From a virus, in the IMG/VR virus record IMGVR_UViG_3300030117_000663, positions 1-26,490 of that record: a DNA stretch of 26,490 nt; one strand, 5' to 3'. Positions 1 to 6,724 of the stretch are shown one piece after another. A program made the translations under genes and the position numbers. Below the pieces are notes generated by a model, which saw nothing but the letters and a program-made list of their open reading frames with translations, was not told the origin of the DNA and did no database searches. Numbering within the stretch: position 1 is the first letter of the stretch; each line of letters begins with the position of its first letter.

Positions 1-105
1 TATTGCGCCACCGATAGTTCTTTTCGCTGACCACCTTTTCAAATCTCCAAATTTTTTGTCTTTGAAAATTGAAGTAATGTCTATAAATTTTAATAAATTA
101 TTCAT
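1..105 (-). CDS. N-terminal part of small membrane protein, cut by the window edge
   Basis: This is the first 35 codons of the same gene that is complete at 26224-26460, read again because the window ends overlap. The start ATG (103-105) lies inside the last codons of the gene at 98-274, sharing the string ATGAATAA. It differs from the right-hand copy by Leu for Val at codon 22 and a silent Asp codon change. It should be treated as the same locus, not as a second gene, unless the genome is shown to be linear with true terminal repeats. Confidence 0.85.
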   Translation of the reverse strand, partial: MNNLLKFIDITSIFKDKKFGDLKRWSAKRTIGGAI

Positions 106-135
106 GCGTTCCACCACCTTTTTTGTAGTTAGGAA
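1..135. repeat. Left copy of terminal direct repeat
   Basis: Bases 1-135 match bases 26356-26490 with three mismatches (positions 40, 42 and 58 against 26395, 26397 and 26413). The repeat covers the start of the membrane-protein gene that is complete at the right end and the end of the gene upstream of it. In reading frame the mismatches give one silent change and one Leu/Val exchange. This fits overlap of a circular or circularly permuted genome assembled from a mixed population better than an independent gene duplication. Confidence 0.95.
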
Positions 136-274
136 TTATTGCATTAAAGATACTATCCAAATAAGAAAAGACTTGGTTGTCATCTTCTGTTGGAGTTAAG
201 TTAATTACGATCTTTATAAAAGCCATAAAGCCAATTAATAATTCTAACCAATTTGAAAAAATAAAATCTGTCAT
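98..274 (-). CDS. Small membrane protein downstream of the endolysin
   Basis: This encodes 58 residues from the ATG at 272-274. A GTG at 304 would extend it by ten residues but overlaps the end of the endolysin gene. The N-terminal half has one hydrophobic segment (motif WLELLIGFMAFIKIVI, about residues 8-23), followed by a polar tail ending in KKGGGTHE. It starts 14 bases after the endolysin stop, and its last codons contain the start of the next membrane gene (ATGAATAA overlap, with AAAGGTGG just upstream). Position in the lysis block suggests a holin, antiholin or spanin-like role, but nothing in the sequence is diagnostic. Confidence 0.75.
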   Translation of the reverse strand: MTDFIFSNWLELLIGFMAFIKIVINLTPTEDDNQVFSYLDSIFNAIIPNYKKGGGTHE

Positions 275-288
275 AATAATAAATTTAA

Positions 289-672
289 TTAATAATAAGT
301 CCACAACACCTGTTGTGATTTGTCTTCGTCTATGTCGCAGTGAATAAAATTGTTTCCTATTCCAATTCTGTTTATTCCAACGATCATTAATGCTGTTACA
401 ATTTTAAATCTTGTAAATGAATCTTTTGCATATATATCGGCTGCCAATCCTTTAGTATGAGATGAATTTTTAGAACCTTTATAGCCTTGCTCTAATAATG
501 CTTTGTTGTATTCTGGTGTTCTATAACCAGAAGTTATTTCAAAAGGAACACCTGCAATGCCTCGTGCATCATCTAAAAGACAAATAAATTCTTTATCCAT
601 ATTGTCTATTCCTTTTCCTTTTCCACTTTTGCAATCAAACTCTTTCCAACTAAAATGCTTAAAATCGTCCAT
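289..672 (-). CDS. M15-family peptidase, endolysin
   Basis: The 127-residue protein is a compact Peptidase_M15_3-type enzyme, a zinc D-Ala-D-Ala or L-Ala-D-Glu endopeptidase that cuts peptidoglycan cross-links at the end of infection. The family signature is clear: SGYRTPEYN (48-56), then SSHTKGLAADI (70-80), then FIHCDID (109-115). The zinc ligands are expected to be His72, Asp79 and His111. There is no signal peptide, so release to the cell wall should need a holin; the gene upstream, which overlaps its start by one base (TAATG at 672), encodes a small membrane protein that could serve. Length is normal for single-domain phage endolysins of this type. Confidence 0.93.
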   Translation of the reverse strand: MDDFKHFSWKEFDCKSGKGKGIDNMDKEFICLLDDARGIAGVPFEITSGYRTPEYNKALLEQGYKGSKNSSHTKGLAADIYAKDSFTRFKIVTALMIVGINRIGIGNNFIHCDIDEDKSQQVLWTYY

Positions 673-845
673 TATTTGCGTTTTAAGATACTTTTAATAA
701 AATTATATATATCCTTACTTAACATAGCAACAAAGCCCCCTAGAAGCCCTAAAATGACCGTTTCTGCTATTGTTTGGGTTGGTATCATTCCAATAGTGAG
801 TAAATTCCCACAAAAAAAGCAACCAAAGTATTCTAGTTTTTCCAT
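672..845 (-). CDS. Small membrane protein, holin candidate
   Basis: A 57-residue frame fits exactly between two genes. Its ATG (843-845) overlaps the preceding stop as TAATG, and its TAA (672-674) overlaps the endolysin ATG in the same way. The N-terminus is short with two cysteines (FGCFFCGN). A hydrophobic Gly-rich helix follows (motif TVILGLLGGFVAML, about residues 29-42), and the tail is strongly basic (KSILKRK). One membrane helix, a positive C-terminus and position directly before an unexported endolysin make it the best holin candidate here. No holin family could be named from sequence. Confidence 0.8.
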   Translation of the reverse strand: MEKLEYFGCFFCGNLLTIGMIPTQTIAETVILGLLGGFVAMLSKDIYNFIKSILKRK

Positions 846-1399
846 TATGATATATCTATAAGCCTATATGTTGTCCAAATATCTAAAGTTCCTGTTGCAC
901 CAACTGTTGGAGGCAATGCACCTGCAAAATAAAAAAACAAATCTGCATTAGCAGGCGTTGTGCTAAGACCTACTCCCTTTGCTGACCTTGATCCACCTTG
1001 AAATATCCACCATTCTCCATTTGATGAGGGAGAATCAAAAGCAAATCTTTCTGTATCCCAATACTCAGTTACAGATTGATCGATATAACCAATAGAAGGG
1101 TTTAGAGTTACAGTGTTTGCTGTTGCACCTTCTGTGTATTGAACAATAACACTAATTGGCAAAATAACCTTATTAGCACCCTTTTTCTCTACTATTTTTT
1201 TTCCTGTTGTTCCTAAAAGTAAAAATTCAACATTGCTAACAGCAACCTTTTCTGTAGCTATAACATATTCAGAAATTACCTTTTTACTTGTTCCATCTGC
1301 TGATCCTGTCGTATCGTTTACATCAACGACCATTAAAAGGTCATCACTCGCAGGATTGTTTGCTAGTGCCGATTTGTCGGTTAATCTTTGTCCAGCCAT
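845..1399 (-). CDS. Virion surface protein (decoration or fibre-like)
   Basis: The 184-residue protein begins with a pattern I associate with flavobacterial phage surface proteins: AGQRLTDKSALANN followed by a DDLLMVVDVND stretch and DGTSKKV. This looks like a short particle-attachment region. The rest is rich in beta-prone Val, Thr, Gly and aromatic residues (EWWIFQGG, FFYFAGALPP), consistent with a beta-sandwich or fibre tip. It lies after the connector gene and before lysis. Start choice follows the MAGQRL motif. The assignment as structural is inference from context and composition; whether it sits on head or tail cannot be decided. Confidence 0.72.
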   Translation of the reverse strand: MAGQRLTDKSALANNPASDDLLMVVDVNDTTGSADGTSKKVISEYVIATEKVAVSNVEFLLLGTTGKKIVEKKGANKVILPISVIVQYTEGATANTVTLNPSIGYIDQSVTEYWDTERFAFDSPSSNGEWWIFQGGSRSAKGVGLSTTPANADLFFYFAGALPPTVGATGTLDIWTTYRLIDIS

Positions 1400-1478
1400 A
1401 ATTTAATTTTTTAATATATTTTTTAAGTTTCTTAAAATTTTCCTTGCTCGAAGGATATGTTCTTCTTTTAACAGCCAT
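1344..1478 (-). CDS. Possible small basic protein overlapping its neighbours
   Basis: A 44-codon frame starts at an ATG (1476-1478) that overlaps the stop of the connector gene by 11 bases, the same kind of coupling used across this genome. It fills the otherwise empty 68-base gap before the next gene and runs 56 bases into it. The product is very basic (KRRTYPSSKENFKKLKKYIKKL) and ends in CE. It could be a nucleic-acid or capsid-binding peptide, or a chance frame in A-rich sequence. The alternative is that the gap is just a leader for the gene at 845-1399. Confidence 0.35.
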   Translation of the reverse strand: MAVKRRTYPSSKENFKKLKKYIKKLNYGWTKINRQIGTSKQSCE

Positions 1479-2049
1479 AAATAGTAATATCTGCACCTTG
1501 CAAAAAACTTTTTAATCTATTGCTTCTTGGTGCTGTTGGCTCTAAATTAATTCCTGCAAAATAATTGTTTGTTGTTGGATCAAGGTCTGAACCTGTATTG
1601 CTTGAATACTCTGGAAAAGAACTCGAATTATTTCTTAAATAGTCAATTGCTCTTTGACGATAAAATTCTGCTGCATCTGTTGCTGTGTCCATAACAGGCT
1701 TTAAGTCGTCATAAGTTGCACTAGAAGACTGATCTGTTGCCCCCATAACCACAACTGCATTATTAACAAATCTAAGTCTTAAATAAGGCATTAATTGTGT
1801 AAATGCAAATTGAACTAATGCAGGTTGTATATAAGTTTCTAAAAGTGTTTTATATTGGTTTGCTAATGTTCCTGCTTGAATCTCAGCTTTTAGTTTAGCA
1901 TCTAAGTCAGTTCCTAAAATTGGTAAAATGTGCATATCTTGAGCCAATAAGATATACGGCATAATAAGGTCATCTGAAACAGAACCACCTAATGCAGAAT
2001 CTTTTTTTAATCTTGTAGAACTTATATAAAGTGTATGTTGAATCGCCAT
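1468..2049 (-). CDS. Head-tail connector (adaptor) protein, DUF6712-like
   Basis: The 193-residue, mostly helical protein has the pattern of connector proteins from Bacteroidota phages: an early LGGSVSDDLIMPYILLAQD stretch, then ILGTDLDAKLK, a YIQPALVQFAFTQLMPYLR helix and a C-terminal AEFYRQRAIDYLRNN helix. Such proteins form the ring below the portal that links head to tail, similar in role to HK97 gp6. It lies just downstream of the portal and a small unknown protein, as expected. The family name is from memory of the pattern and was not searched; the structural role is moderately sure. Confidence 0.72.
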   Translation of the reverse strand: MAIQHTLYISSTRLKKDSALGGSVSDDLIMPYILLAQDMHILPILGTDLDAKLKAEIQAGTLANQYKTLLETYIQPALVQFAFTQLMPYLRLRFVNNAVVVMGATDQSSSATYDDLKPVMDTATDAAEFYRQRAIDYLRNNSSSFPEYSSNTGSDLDPTTNNYFAGINLEPTAPRSNRLKSFLQGADITIYGC

Positions 2050-2050
2050 A

Positions 2051-2371
2051 TTATACGTCTTTTACGTTTTTATCTTTGTAATTAATGCTTTTGATGTTTC
2101 CTCTGCTATCTTTAACAGATTCTTTAGTTTTCATTGCTGTGTATGCTTGTTTTACAGGGTTTTTGTCTGTATCTCCTACAGCCATTGTAAATTCAAATTC
2201 TACAACATCAATCGGTGTTTTATTACTGTTTCTAGCTGCTTCATTATGAAAAACTTCTGCACAAGCTGTAGCTGTTGATTTTTTATTGTTATAAATTATT
2301 TTATAAATTCTGTGATAAGCCTTACTAGATGTAATGCCTGTTGAACTTGTAAATGTATATTCTAAAGCCAT
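2051..2371 (-). CDS. Unknown protein between portal and connector
   Basis: The 106-residue product is Lys-, Asn- and Thr-rich. The N-terminal part looks beta-rich (MALEYTFTSSTGIT, YHRIYKIIYNNKK); the middle has VEFEFTMAVGDTDKNPVKQ; the C-terminus is charged and probably flexible (KSINYKDKNVKDV). No membrane segment or signal peptide is visible. It is separated by one base from the connector start and by 11 bases from the portal stop, so it should be expressed with the late genes and is probably a minor virion or assembly protein. I do not recognise the family. Confidence 0.7.
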   Translation of the reverse strand: MALEYTFTSSTGITSSKAYHRIYKIIYNNKKSTATACAEVFHNEAARNSNKTPIDVVEFEFTMAVGDTDKNPVKQAYTAMKTKESVKDSRGNIKSINYKDKNVKDV

Positions 2372-2382
2372 ATTTTTATTAT

Positions 2383-4536
2383 TTATTTAACACCAGGATA
2401 ATGACCTTGATTAGGCATATTTTCTGGCGCAATTACTGCATCTTTAATTCCTCTTGGTTTTGGTGTATACGATTTTGGTATACTATCTGTCTTGATATAG
2501 TCGTCCATGCTCTGACCCTCTCTTAATTCTGTTCCGTCTTTTAATCTATATAAAATAACTTTCCAAGCGTGTCTACAATAAACACCACCTTTAAATCTAA
2601 ATAAATCATAAGGACGACCTTTATGTCCTAGCTGTCTGTTCACACCTTCACGACTTGCTTTGTCTATGTCTTCTAATCTATAAACAAAACCTGCTTTTGC
2701 TAGTCGCATCATATTCTTACAGAATGTTCTAGTTGATTTGCTAGGTTTTCTGCTCTTTTTGATATATTTAAAACGAACCCTATAATAAGATTTATCTAAT
2801 GAACTAGGTTGATCTTCTTTGCTTCTTATTTCATCAGCAAACTTTTCTTTGTTTTCTTTAATTAATCTTTTTGCCCAATCTTCATAATCTTCAATTAATC
2901 CTTCGTCTTGCTCATCAACAATTTCCCAGACTTCTTCGTCCATTTGCTCACCTTGTAAATTTTCAAATAATTCATCAAATTCTTCATCAGATAAATCTTC
3001 ACGAACGCCTTCAATTTCTTTTACTTTTTTTGATGCCCAAGACTGACCAGCATCACCACCCCATAATGCCCAAGCTATTCGTCCTGCACTTGGAAAACCT
3101 TCTTCACCAGGATAAAAACCTTCTGCTTTCTTATCTACTTCGTGTCTTGCAAAAAAACTGTTCATACGAGAAATGGTATCAAACGAAAGATTATCTCCAT
3201 TCTTGATGTTTGTTGCACGAGCAACTGCAACCTGCGTTCCACCACGTCCGTATTCTCTACGCCATTCTAAACCCTTTTCAGCTTCTTCAATCATTCCTTT
3301 TGTTGGTTTAGTGTCTATGTCTTGCAAGTCTTTAAATTCTTGCTTTAAATTATCTGTATCTATATTTTCTTTAGTAACACCTTCTTTTTCTTGATCTTCT
3401 TCTGATTGTGTCTTTGTAACTTCTAAATCAATGAAATCTGCAGGTTTAAGCGATTTAAAGTATAAATCAAGGTTTATGTCATTAACCTTAAAAATCTTAT
3501 TTAAACCCTTTAAAAGTGTTGTTTGGAAGGGTATTATAACTGTATTATTAAATAAGCTATAAGCATCACGCAATTCGTCTGCATTATTGCCTAATCCACC
3601 ACCTTCTGCACGAATACCAAATAAAATTGGTGACGTAACTCTGTGTCCTGCGAGTATTTGCGAAACAGATTGTTTTGACATTTCAACCCAAGCAGACTGT
3701 GCATCATTCATTTGTATAGGTTCAATAATTGGTGCAGTTTCTTTTCCATCATTAAATGTAATTAGAATTTTACCTGCATTTCCTGTTCCTGCAAATTTTT
3801 GATTTAATTGTCGTTCTATGGTGCGACGTTCCTCATCTGTAGGGATTCCATTAGAAAATCCAACGTGCATAGAAGGTGTCATTCCTGATGTTATATTAGA
3901 TAAATGAAATTGTGCAATCTCTAATTCCATTTGAATCCAATCTGTTGCTGCAACGTAATCTGGTGCAAAACCATAAAACAATGCAGGGTTTTTATCTCTT
4001 ATCATTAAGATTTGTGATGCTTGACTTCTGTCTTCTTTGTCAAATGCTTTATATGCTCTAGGTTTATATTCAGATTTTTTATGATTTGCCCAATCAGCAG
4101 AATAATAATAATGCTCTATTTCTCCGTCAATCATTTTACCAGATCGAATATATTGGGCAGGTATATGCTTCATTTTAGCTATCTTGCTTCTATCTCTTGA
4201 CCAAATTACATTTACATAACAACCACCAAAGAGCTTTAAATCTAATGCTAAATCCTTTAATACATCATCATCTGAATTGTGCAATAATTCTGTTAGTCTT
4301 AAATAAGATTCTTTTGTTGCTTCTGATTCGTCAACATTAGTTGCTGCTATTCCTTCACCATAGATCATTGCACCGATTGACTTTATTAATGCACCATTGA
4401 TTGCACTACCTAAAAACAATTCTAATAGATAGTTTGGATATAAATTGTTTTCGCCAAAGCTGATCCATTCTTGATTAGTTTTTTCTACTAAATGTGGGAT
4501 GTTGTAATGTGATAATTTTACTAAATTTAAATTCAT
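2383..4536 (-). CDS. Portal protein with two extra C-terminal domains
   Basis: Residues 1 to about 375 resemble PBSX-type portals (motifs WISFGENNLYPNYLLELF, IPAQYIR, LAGHRVTSPILFGI), the 12-mer ring through which DNA enters and leaves the head. After an acidic linker, about 409-505 hold a module with GLEWRREYGRGGTQVAVARA, FFARHEVDKKAEGF and RIAWALWGGDAGQSWA; a second acidic linker (to about 580) leads to a Cys-containing module (RTFCKNMM, VYRLEDI, YCRHAWKVILY). From memory, these modules are attached to proheads proteases or other structural proteins in related phages, so the fusion to portal is notable. At 717 residues it is much longer than usual portals (400-550). The start overlaps the preceding stop as ATGA. 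Confidence 0.85.
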   Translation of the reverse strand: MNLNLVKLSHYNIPHLVEKTNQEWISFGENNLYPNYLLELFLGSAINGALIKSIGAMIYGEGIAATNVDESEATKESYLRLTELLHNSDDDVLKDLALDLKLFGGCYVNVIWSRDRSKIAKMKHIPAQYIRSGKMIDGEIEHYYYSADWANHKKSEYKPRAYKAFDKEDRSQASQILMIRDKNPALFYGFAPDYVAATDWIQMELEIAQFHLSNITSGMTPSMHVGFSNGIPTDEERRTIERQLNQKFAGTGNAGKILITFNDGKETAPIIEPIQMNDAQSAWVEMSKQSVSQILAGHRVTSPILFGIRAEGGGLGNNADELRDAYSLFNNTVIIPFQTTLLKGLNKIFKVNDINLDLYFKSLKPADFIDLEVTKTQSEEDQEKEGVTKENIDTDNLKQEFKDLQDIDTKPTKGMIEEAEKGLEWRREYGRGGTQVAVARATNIKNGDNLSFDTISRMNSFFARHEVDKKAEGFYPGEEGFPSAGRIAWALWGGDAGQSWASKKVKEIEGVREDLSDEEFDELFENLQGEQMDEEVWEIVDEQDEGLIEDYEDWAKRLIKENKEKFADEIRSKEDQPSSLDKSYYRVRFKYIKKSRKPSKSTRTFCKNMMRLAKAGFVYRLEDIDKASREGVNRQLGHKGRPYDLFRFKGGVYCRHAWKVILYRLKDGTELREGQSMDDYIKTDSIPKSYTPKPRGIKDAVIAPENMPNQGHYPGVK

Positions 4537-5096
4537 ACTGTGTCATTTGTTAAATAAATGCTTTCTGTGTCTGCATCATTAGTTGTATATTCTTTGTATT
4601 TTACAGATTCAAAGTTTAAGTTTGTGTCGGTGCTTTCACTACCTGTCATGTTAAATATGCCTGTATATAAAGTAGCTGTTGCATTAGCAGGGTTTAATTC
4701 GCCACTAGATAAGGTTTCAAAAATAGTTAGATCATAAAAACCTAATGGAAATTCTGTTGTTCCCACTCTTACTTTTCCTTCTGACAAATCTTCTGTTTGT
4801 GTGCTTGATACACTATAAAAAAAAGGCAAACTAATATATCTTTCATGCTTGTCAATTCCTGTTCCTGTCGGATAGCTTATTTCTCTAGTAAAATACTTCA
4901 CTTTGCCTGTTTGTTGACTTTCTAACTTAAACAAAAAATAAGGATATGAAATGACATAATATGTAACTCCACTAATAACTGTTGAAACTATCGTTGGTGT
5001 AACAGTAAAATATGGTGCTACATTAAAAATAGTATTAGCTGTTGATCTCCATGTTGGAGAATCTGGCGTGTCATTATATATAATTTCCTGTATCAT
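4533..5096 (-). CDS. Virion-associated protein, paralogue of the gene at 5236-5676
   Basis: The 187-residue product matches its upstream neighbour block by block: YPYFLFKLESQQTGKVKYF, DKHERYISLPF, TTEFPLGFYDLTIFE, LYTGIFNMTG, YKEYTTNDADTESIYLT. The shared fold is probably an all-beta domain with a short N-terminal extension. Related proteins with this Y-x-VYE-like core are, from memory, encoded beside structural genes in many Bacteroidota phages, but their position in the particle is not known to me. The start shares one base with the stop of a 45-residue protein, and the stop shares ATGA with the portal start. A head-completion or tail-tube accessory role is inference. Confidence 0.75.
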   Translation of the reverse strand: MIQEIIYNDTPDSPTWRSTANTIFNVAPYFTVTPTIVSTVISGVTYYVISYPYFLFKLESQQTGKVKYFTREISYPTGTGIDKHERYISLPFFYSVSSTQTEDLSEGKVRVGTTEFPLGFYDLTIFETLSSGELNPANATATLYTGIFNMTGSESTDTNLNFESVKYKEYTTNDADTESIYLTNDTV

Positions 5097-5233
5097 TAAA
5101 TACTCTTATAATAATTTAACATTTCTATAATGCTTTCTGGCATGCCCTCTAATTCTTCTTCAGACTTATTTAATAATGGTTTTATAAACTCATTAAACAT
5201 AAAACTTTTCTCAAAATAATCTTTATAAGTCAT
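5096..5233 (-). CDS. 45-residue acidic helical protein
   Basis: This short frame fills the gap between the two paralogues: it starts two bases after the upstream stop and its TAA overlaps the next ATG by one base (TAATG). The product is acidic and probably helical, with FNEFIKPLLNKSEEELEGMP and a C-terminal IIEMLNYYKSI. It resembles loosely the small protein at 5669-5815, which precedes the other paralogue and also has an FI-x-P motif and ends in NYY. A paired chaperone or adaptor for the following protein is possible. No known family recognised. Confidence 0.65.
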   Translation of the reverse strand: MTYKDYFEKSFMFNEFIKPLLNKSEEELEGMPESIIEMLNYYKSI

Positions 5234-5235
5234 AA

Positions 5236-5676
5236 TTAATTGTTTGCAACAGCTGTTATGTAAACAGATTCATTTTCACTATCGTTCACTGTGTATTCAG
5301 TATAGTCAACTGCTAAATTATTTGCTTGTGCTGTTAAATTCATTAAACCATTATATACAACAGGAAGTCCTGTCGGATCAAGATTGTAAGTTCCGTCATT
5401 TTCATAAATAGTAACGTCATACATTCCGTATGGATAATTAGTATTTCCTAAATTTAAAACACCAACTATAGGAATAGATAATGAGGAAACAGTAAATTGA
5501 ACTTTTACATATCTTTCTTTGTTATCATAGCTAGTAGCTTTTGGTAGAGCATACAAAGTTTTTCCAGATAATTGACTTTTAAAAGAAAACAAAGGTGGAT
5601 ATAAATAATACAATTGACTCATTTCATCAAAGAAATTTATATAAAAGTCTTTAAAAACGCCTGTAAAGCTAGTCAT
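5236..5676 (-). CDS. Virion-associated protein, paralogue of the gene at 4533-5096
   Basis: From the ATG at 5674-5676 the product is 146 residues. That start makes the usual short overlap (ATGACTAG) with the preceding small gene; an ATG at 5706 would place it deep inside that gene. Blocks shared with the downstream paralogue are YPPLFSFKSQLSGKTLYAL, DNKERYVKVQF, TNYPYGMYDVTIYE, VVYNGLMNLTA and YTEYTVNDSENESVYIT. Divergence outside these blocks shows the duplication is old. Role is unknown; location between major tail protein and portal suggests a particle component. Confidence 0.75.
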   Translation of the reverse strand: MTSFTGVFKDFYINFFDEMSQLYYLYPPLFSFKSQLSGKTLYALPKATSYDNKERYVKVQFTVSSLSIPIVGVLNLGNTNYPYGMYDVTIYENDGTYNLDPTGLPVVYNGLMNLTAQANNLAVDYTEYTVNDSENESVYITAVANN

Positions 5677-5815
5677 TTGCATCATAATAATTAAAGTATT
5701 CATCAAACAAGTCTGGAAAATTATCCAAAATCATTTGTTTTGTTTTTTCATCTAATTTATTTGGATCAATAAAAACATAATCTTTAGTTTTATATTTCTC
5801 CTTTAATGTCCACAT
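5669..5815 (-). CDS. 48-residue small protein, relative of the one upstream
   Basis: The frame starts at ATG 5813-5815 inside the end of the preceding small gene and stops at TAG 5669-5671 inside the start of the next. The N-terminus MWTLKEKYKTKDYVF mirrors MAWKLKKEYKGKSID of the protein encoded just before it. Its centre (LDEKTKQMILDNFPDLFDEYF) is an acidic helix pattern, and it ends NYYDAND. The tight overlaps on both sides and the homology to its neighbour argue that it is translated. Function unknown; a small assembly factor is plausible. Confidence 0.68.
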   Translation of the reverse strand: MWTLKEKYKTKDYVFIDPNKLDEKTKQMILDNFPDLFDEYFNYYDAND

Positions 5816-5963
5816 TCTTTTTCTTCTTTTTTTCTTGTGTAAATAGCTTATCTCTTACTTCTTTTCTTAAACCTTCTATTTGCTTTTGTGTTAGGTCATC
5901 TAAAGGCATTCTGATTGAATCAATGCTTTTACCTTTATATTCTTTTTTTAATTTCCAAGCCAT
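5790..5963 (-). CDS. 57-residue basic-tailed small protein
   Basis: This is the first gene after the major tail gene terminator. Its product has an N-terminal MAWKLKKEYKGKSI motif shared with the next small protein, a helical centre (LDDLTQKQIEGLRKEVRDKLF) and a lysine-rich end (EKKKKKN). It overlaps the next gene by 26 bases. The conserved 11-base element TTTATATTTAT (minus strand) sits 11 bases before its ATG, so this gene probably starts a new expression unit that reads through to the portal and beyond. Function unknown. Confidence 0.68.
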   Translation of the reverse strand: MAWKLKKEYKGKSIDSIRMPLDDLTQKQIEGLRKEVRDKLFTQEKKKKKNVDIKGEI

Positions 5964-5974
5964 AGTATTTTACT

Positions 5975-5985
5975 ATAAATATAAA
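5975..5985 (-). promoter_or_regulatory. Upstream element TTTATATTTAT of the portal-side gene cluster
   Basis: The exact 11-base string lies 11 bases before the ATG at 5963 and is shared with three other late genes (elements at 8408, 9447 and 17872). It could be the -7 part of a late promoter or an AU-rich ribosome-binding enhancer; Bacteroidota starts commonly lack Shine-Dalgarno sites. Confidence 0.5.
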
Positions 5986-6010
5986 TATATGTTATTTGTT
6001 TTTTTTAATA

Positions 6011-6040
6011 AAAAAAAGGGGCAATAAAACCCCTTCTTTT
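6011..6040 (-). terminator. Rho-independent terminator after the major tail protein gene
   Basis: On the minus strand the stem AAGGGG/CCCCTT (6030-6035 with 6016-6021) has an 8-base loop and is followed by a run of seven T (6017-6011). One mismatch further out, four A-T pairs extend the stem. It lies about 20 bases after the stop at 6060, and would end or attenuate transcription before the small-protein and portal cluster. Confidence 0.88.
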
Positions 6041-6059
6041 CTTTTGTATTGAGTAACGA

Positions 6060-6659
6060 TTATGGCAATGTTCCTACTGTAATAGTTAAATTAGCTTCAT
6101 CAGATAATCCGTCAAATGGATATTTAGCTGTTGCTGCACCTGCACTAGGAGGAAGCTGAATTAAAGCATTCTTTTCTTGAGCTGCCCATTCAATTGTATA
6201 ACCATTTTGGTCGCCCATAGCCGTCCCTGTTATAACTGTTCCACCAGATACATGACAACCGTTATCAATTCCTAATAAGAAAACATTATCGTTCTGGTCT
6301 TGAACAAAAATTTGACTTCTTGAATACGCCATTAATCGTAATTCATTAGTCATATCGTGATCTATTTTTTGTAAAGTTACTGATAAAGTTTGTTCGAAAA
6401 ATGTTGTTCCGTTAGCATTATCAGAATTAATATTTACAGTCATTGAACTTAAATTAGGCACTAAATCATATTTAAAAACCTCAACAGTTCCACCACAACA
6501 AGACCAAGTTGCAAAACCTGCCGTTGTCATTTCTGTTGTGTTTATATTGGCAACTGCATTAATGTTGTTACTGTATGCTTTACAAATGTAAATAGCTTTC
6601 AATCCACCAATAGTGTCTTTACAGTCTATTAATCGTCCTCTTGTAATATCACAAGCCAT
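6060..6659 (-). CDS. Putative major tail (tube) protein
   Basis: The 199-residue product starts MACDITRGRLIDCKDTIGG, a beginning I associate with abundant structural proteins of Bacteroidota phages. The middle has paired cysteines (WSCCGGTVEVFKYDL), a helix-like LSVTLQKIDHDMTNELRLM segment and an RSQIFVQDQNDNVFLLG strand pair. The GTAMGDQNGYTIEWAAQEK ending resembles the last strands of tail tube folds, where a bound-copy surface follows GTA-x-GD-x-xGY. It lies between the capsid gene and the portal cluster and has its own hairpin terminator, which fits high expression. A head decoration protein is the main alternative. Confidence 0.65.
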   Translation of the reverse strand: MACDITRGRLIDCKDTIGGLKAIYICKAYSNNINAVANINTTEMTTAGFATWSCCGGTVEVFKYDLVPNLSSMTVNINSDNANGTTFFEQTLSVTLQKIDHDMTNELRLMAYSRSQIFVQDQNDNVFLLGIDNGCHVSGGTVITGTAMGDQNGYTIEWAAQEKNALIQLPPSAGAATAKYPFDGLSDEANLTITVGTLP

Positions 6660-6680
6660 ATTATTATAGTATTAAAAAGT

Positions 6681-6710
6681 TAATAAAAGGGGAGTATATT
6701 ACAACTCCCC
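6681..6710 (-). terminator. Rho-independent terminator after the major capsid gene
   Basis: A perfect 7-bp stem, GGGGAGT/ACTCCCC in the plus strand (6689-6695 with 6704-6710), has an 8-base loop. On the minus strand it is followed by TTTTATTA (6688-6681). It is about 15 bases past the capsid stop at 6725 and before the next start at 6659. Partial read-through would set capsid mRNA above that of later genes. Confidence 0.85.
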
Positions 6711-6724
6711 ATTTAAAGTGTCTA

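Noticed and set aside
1440-1465. A small hairpin (TCCTT/AAGGA) between the connector and decoration genes
   Set aside because: The stem is only 5 bp and no T-run follows; it is not convincing as a terminator and may be coding.
2871-3802. Three plus-strand frames of 71-111 codons across the portal gene
   Set aside because: All are antisense to conserved portal and C-terminal modules, overlap one another and lack leaders or coupling to real genes.
5806-6027. A plus-strand 73-codon frame across the terminator
   Set aside because: It consists of Phe/Ser runs from A/T tracts and lies antisense to two small coupled genes and the hairpin.
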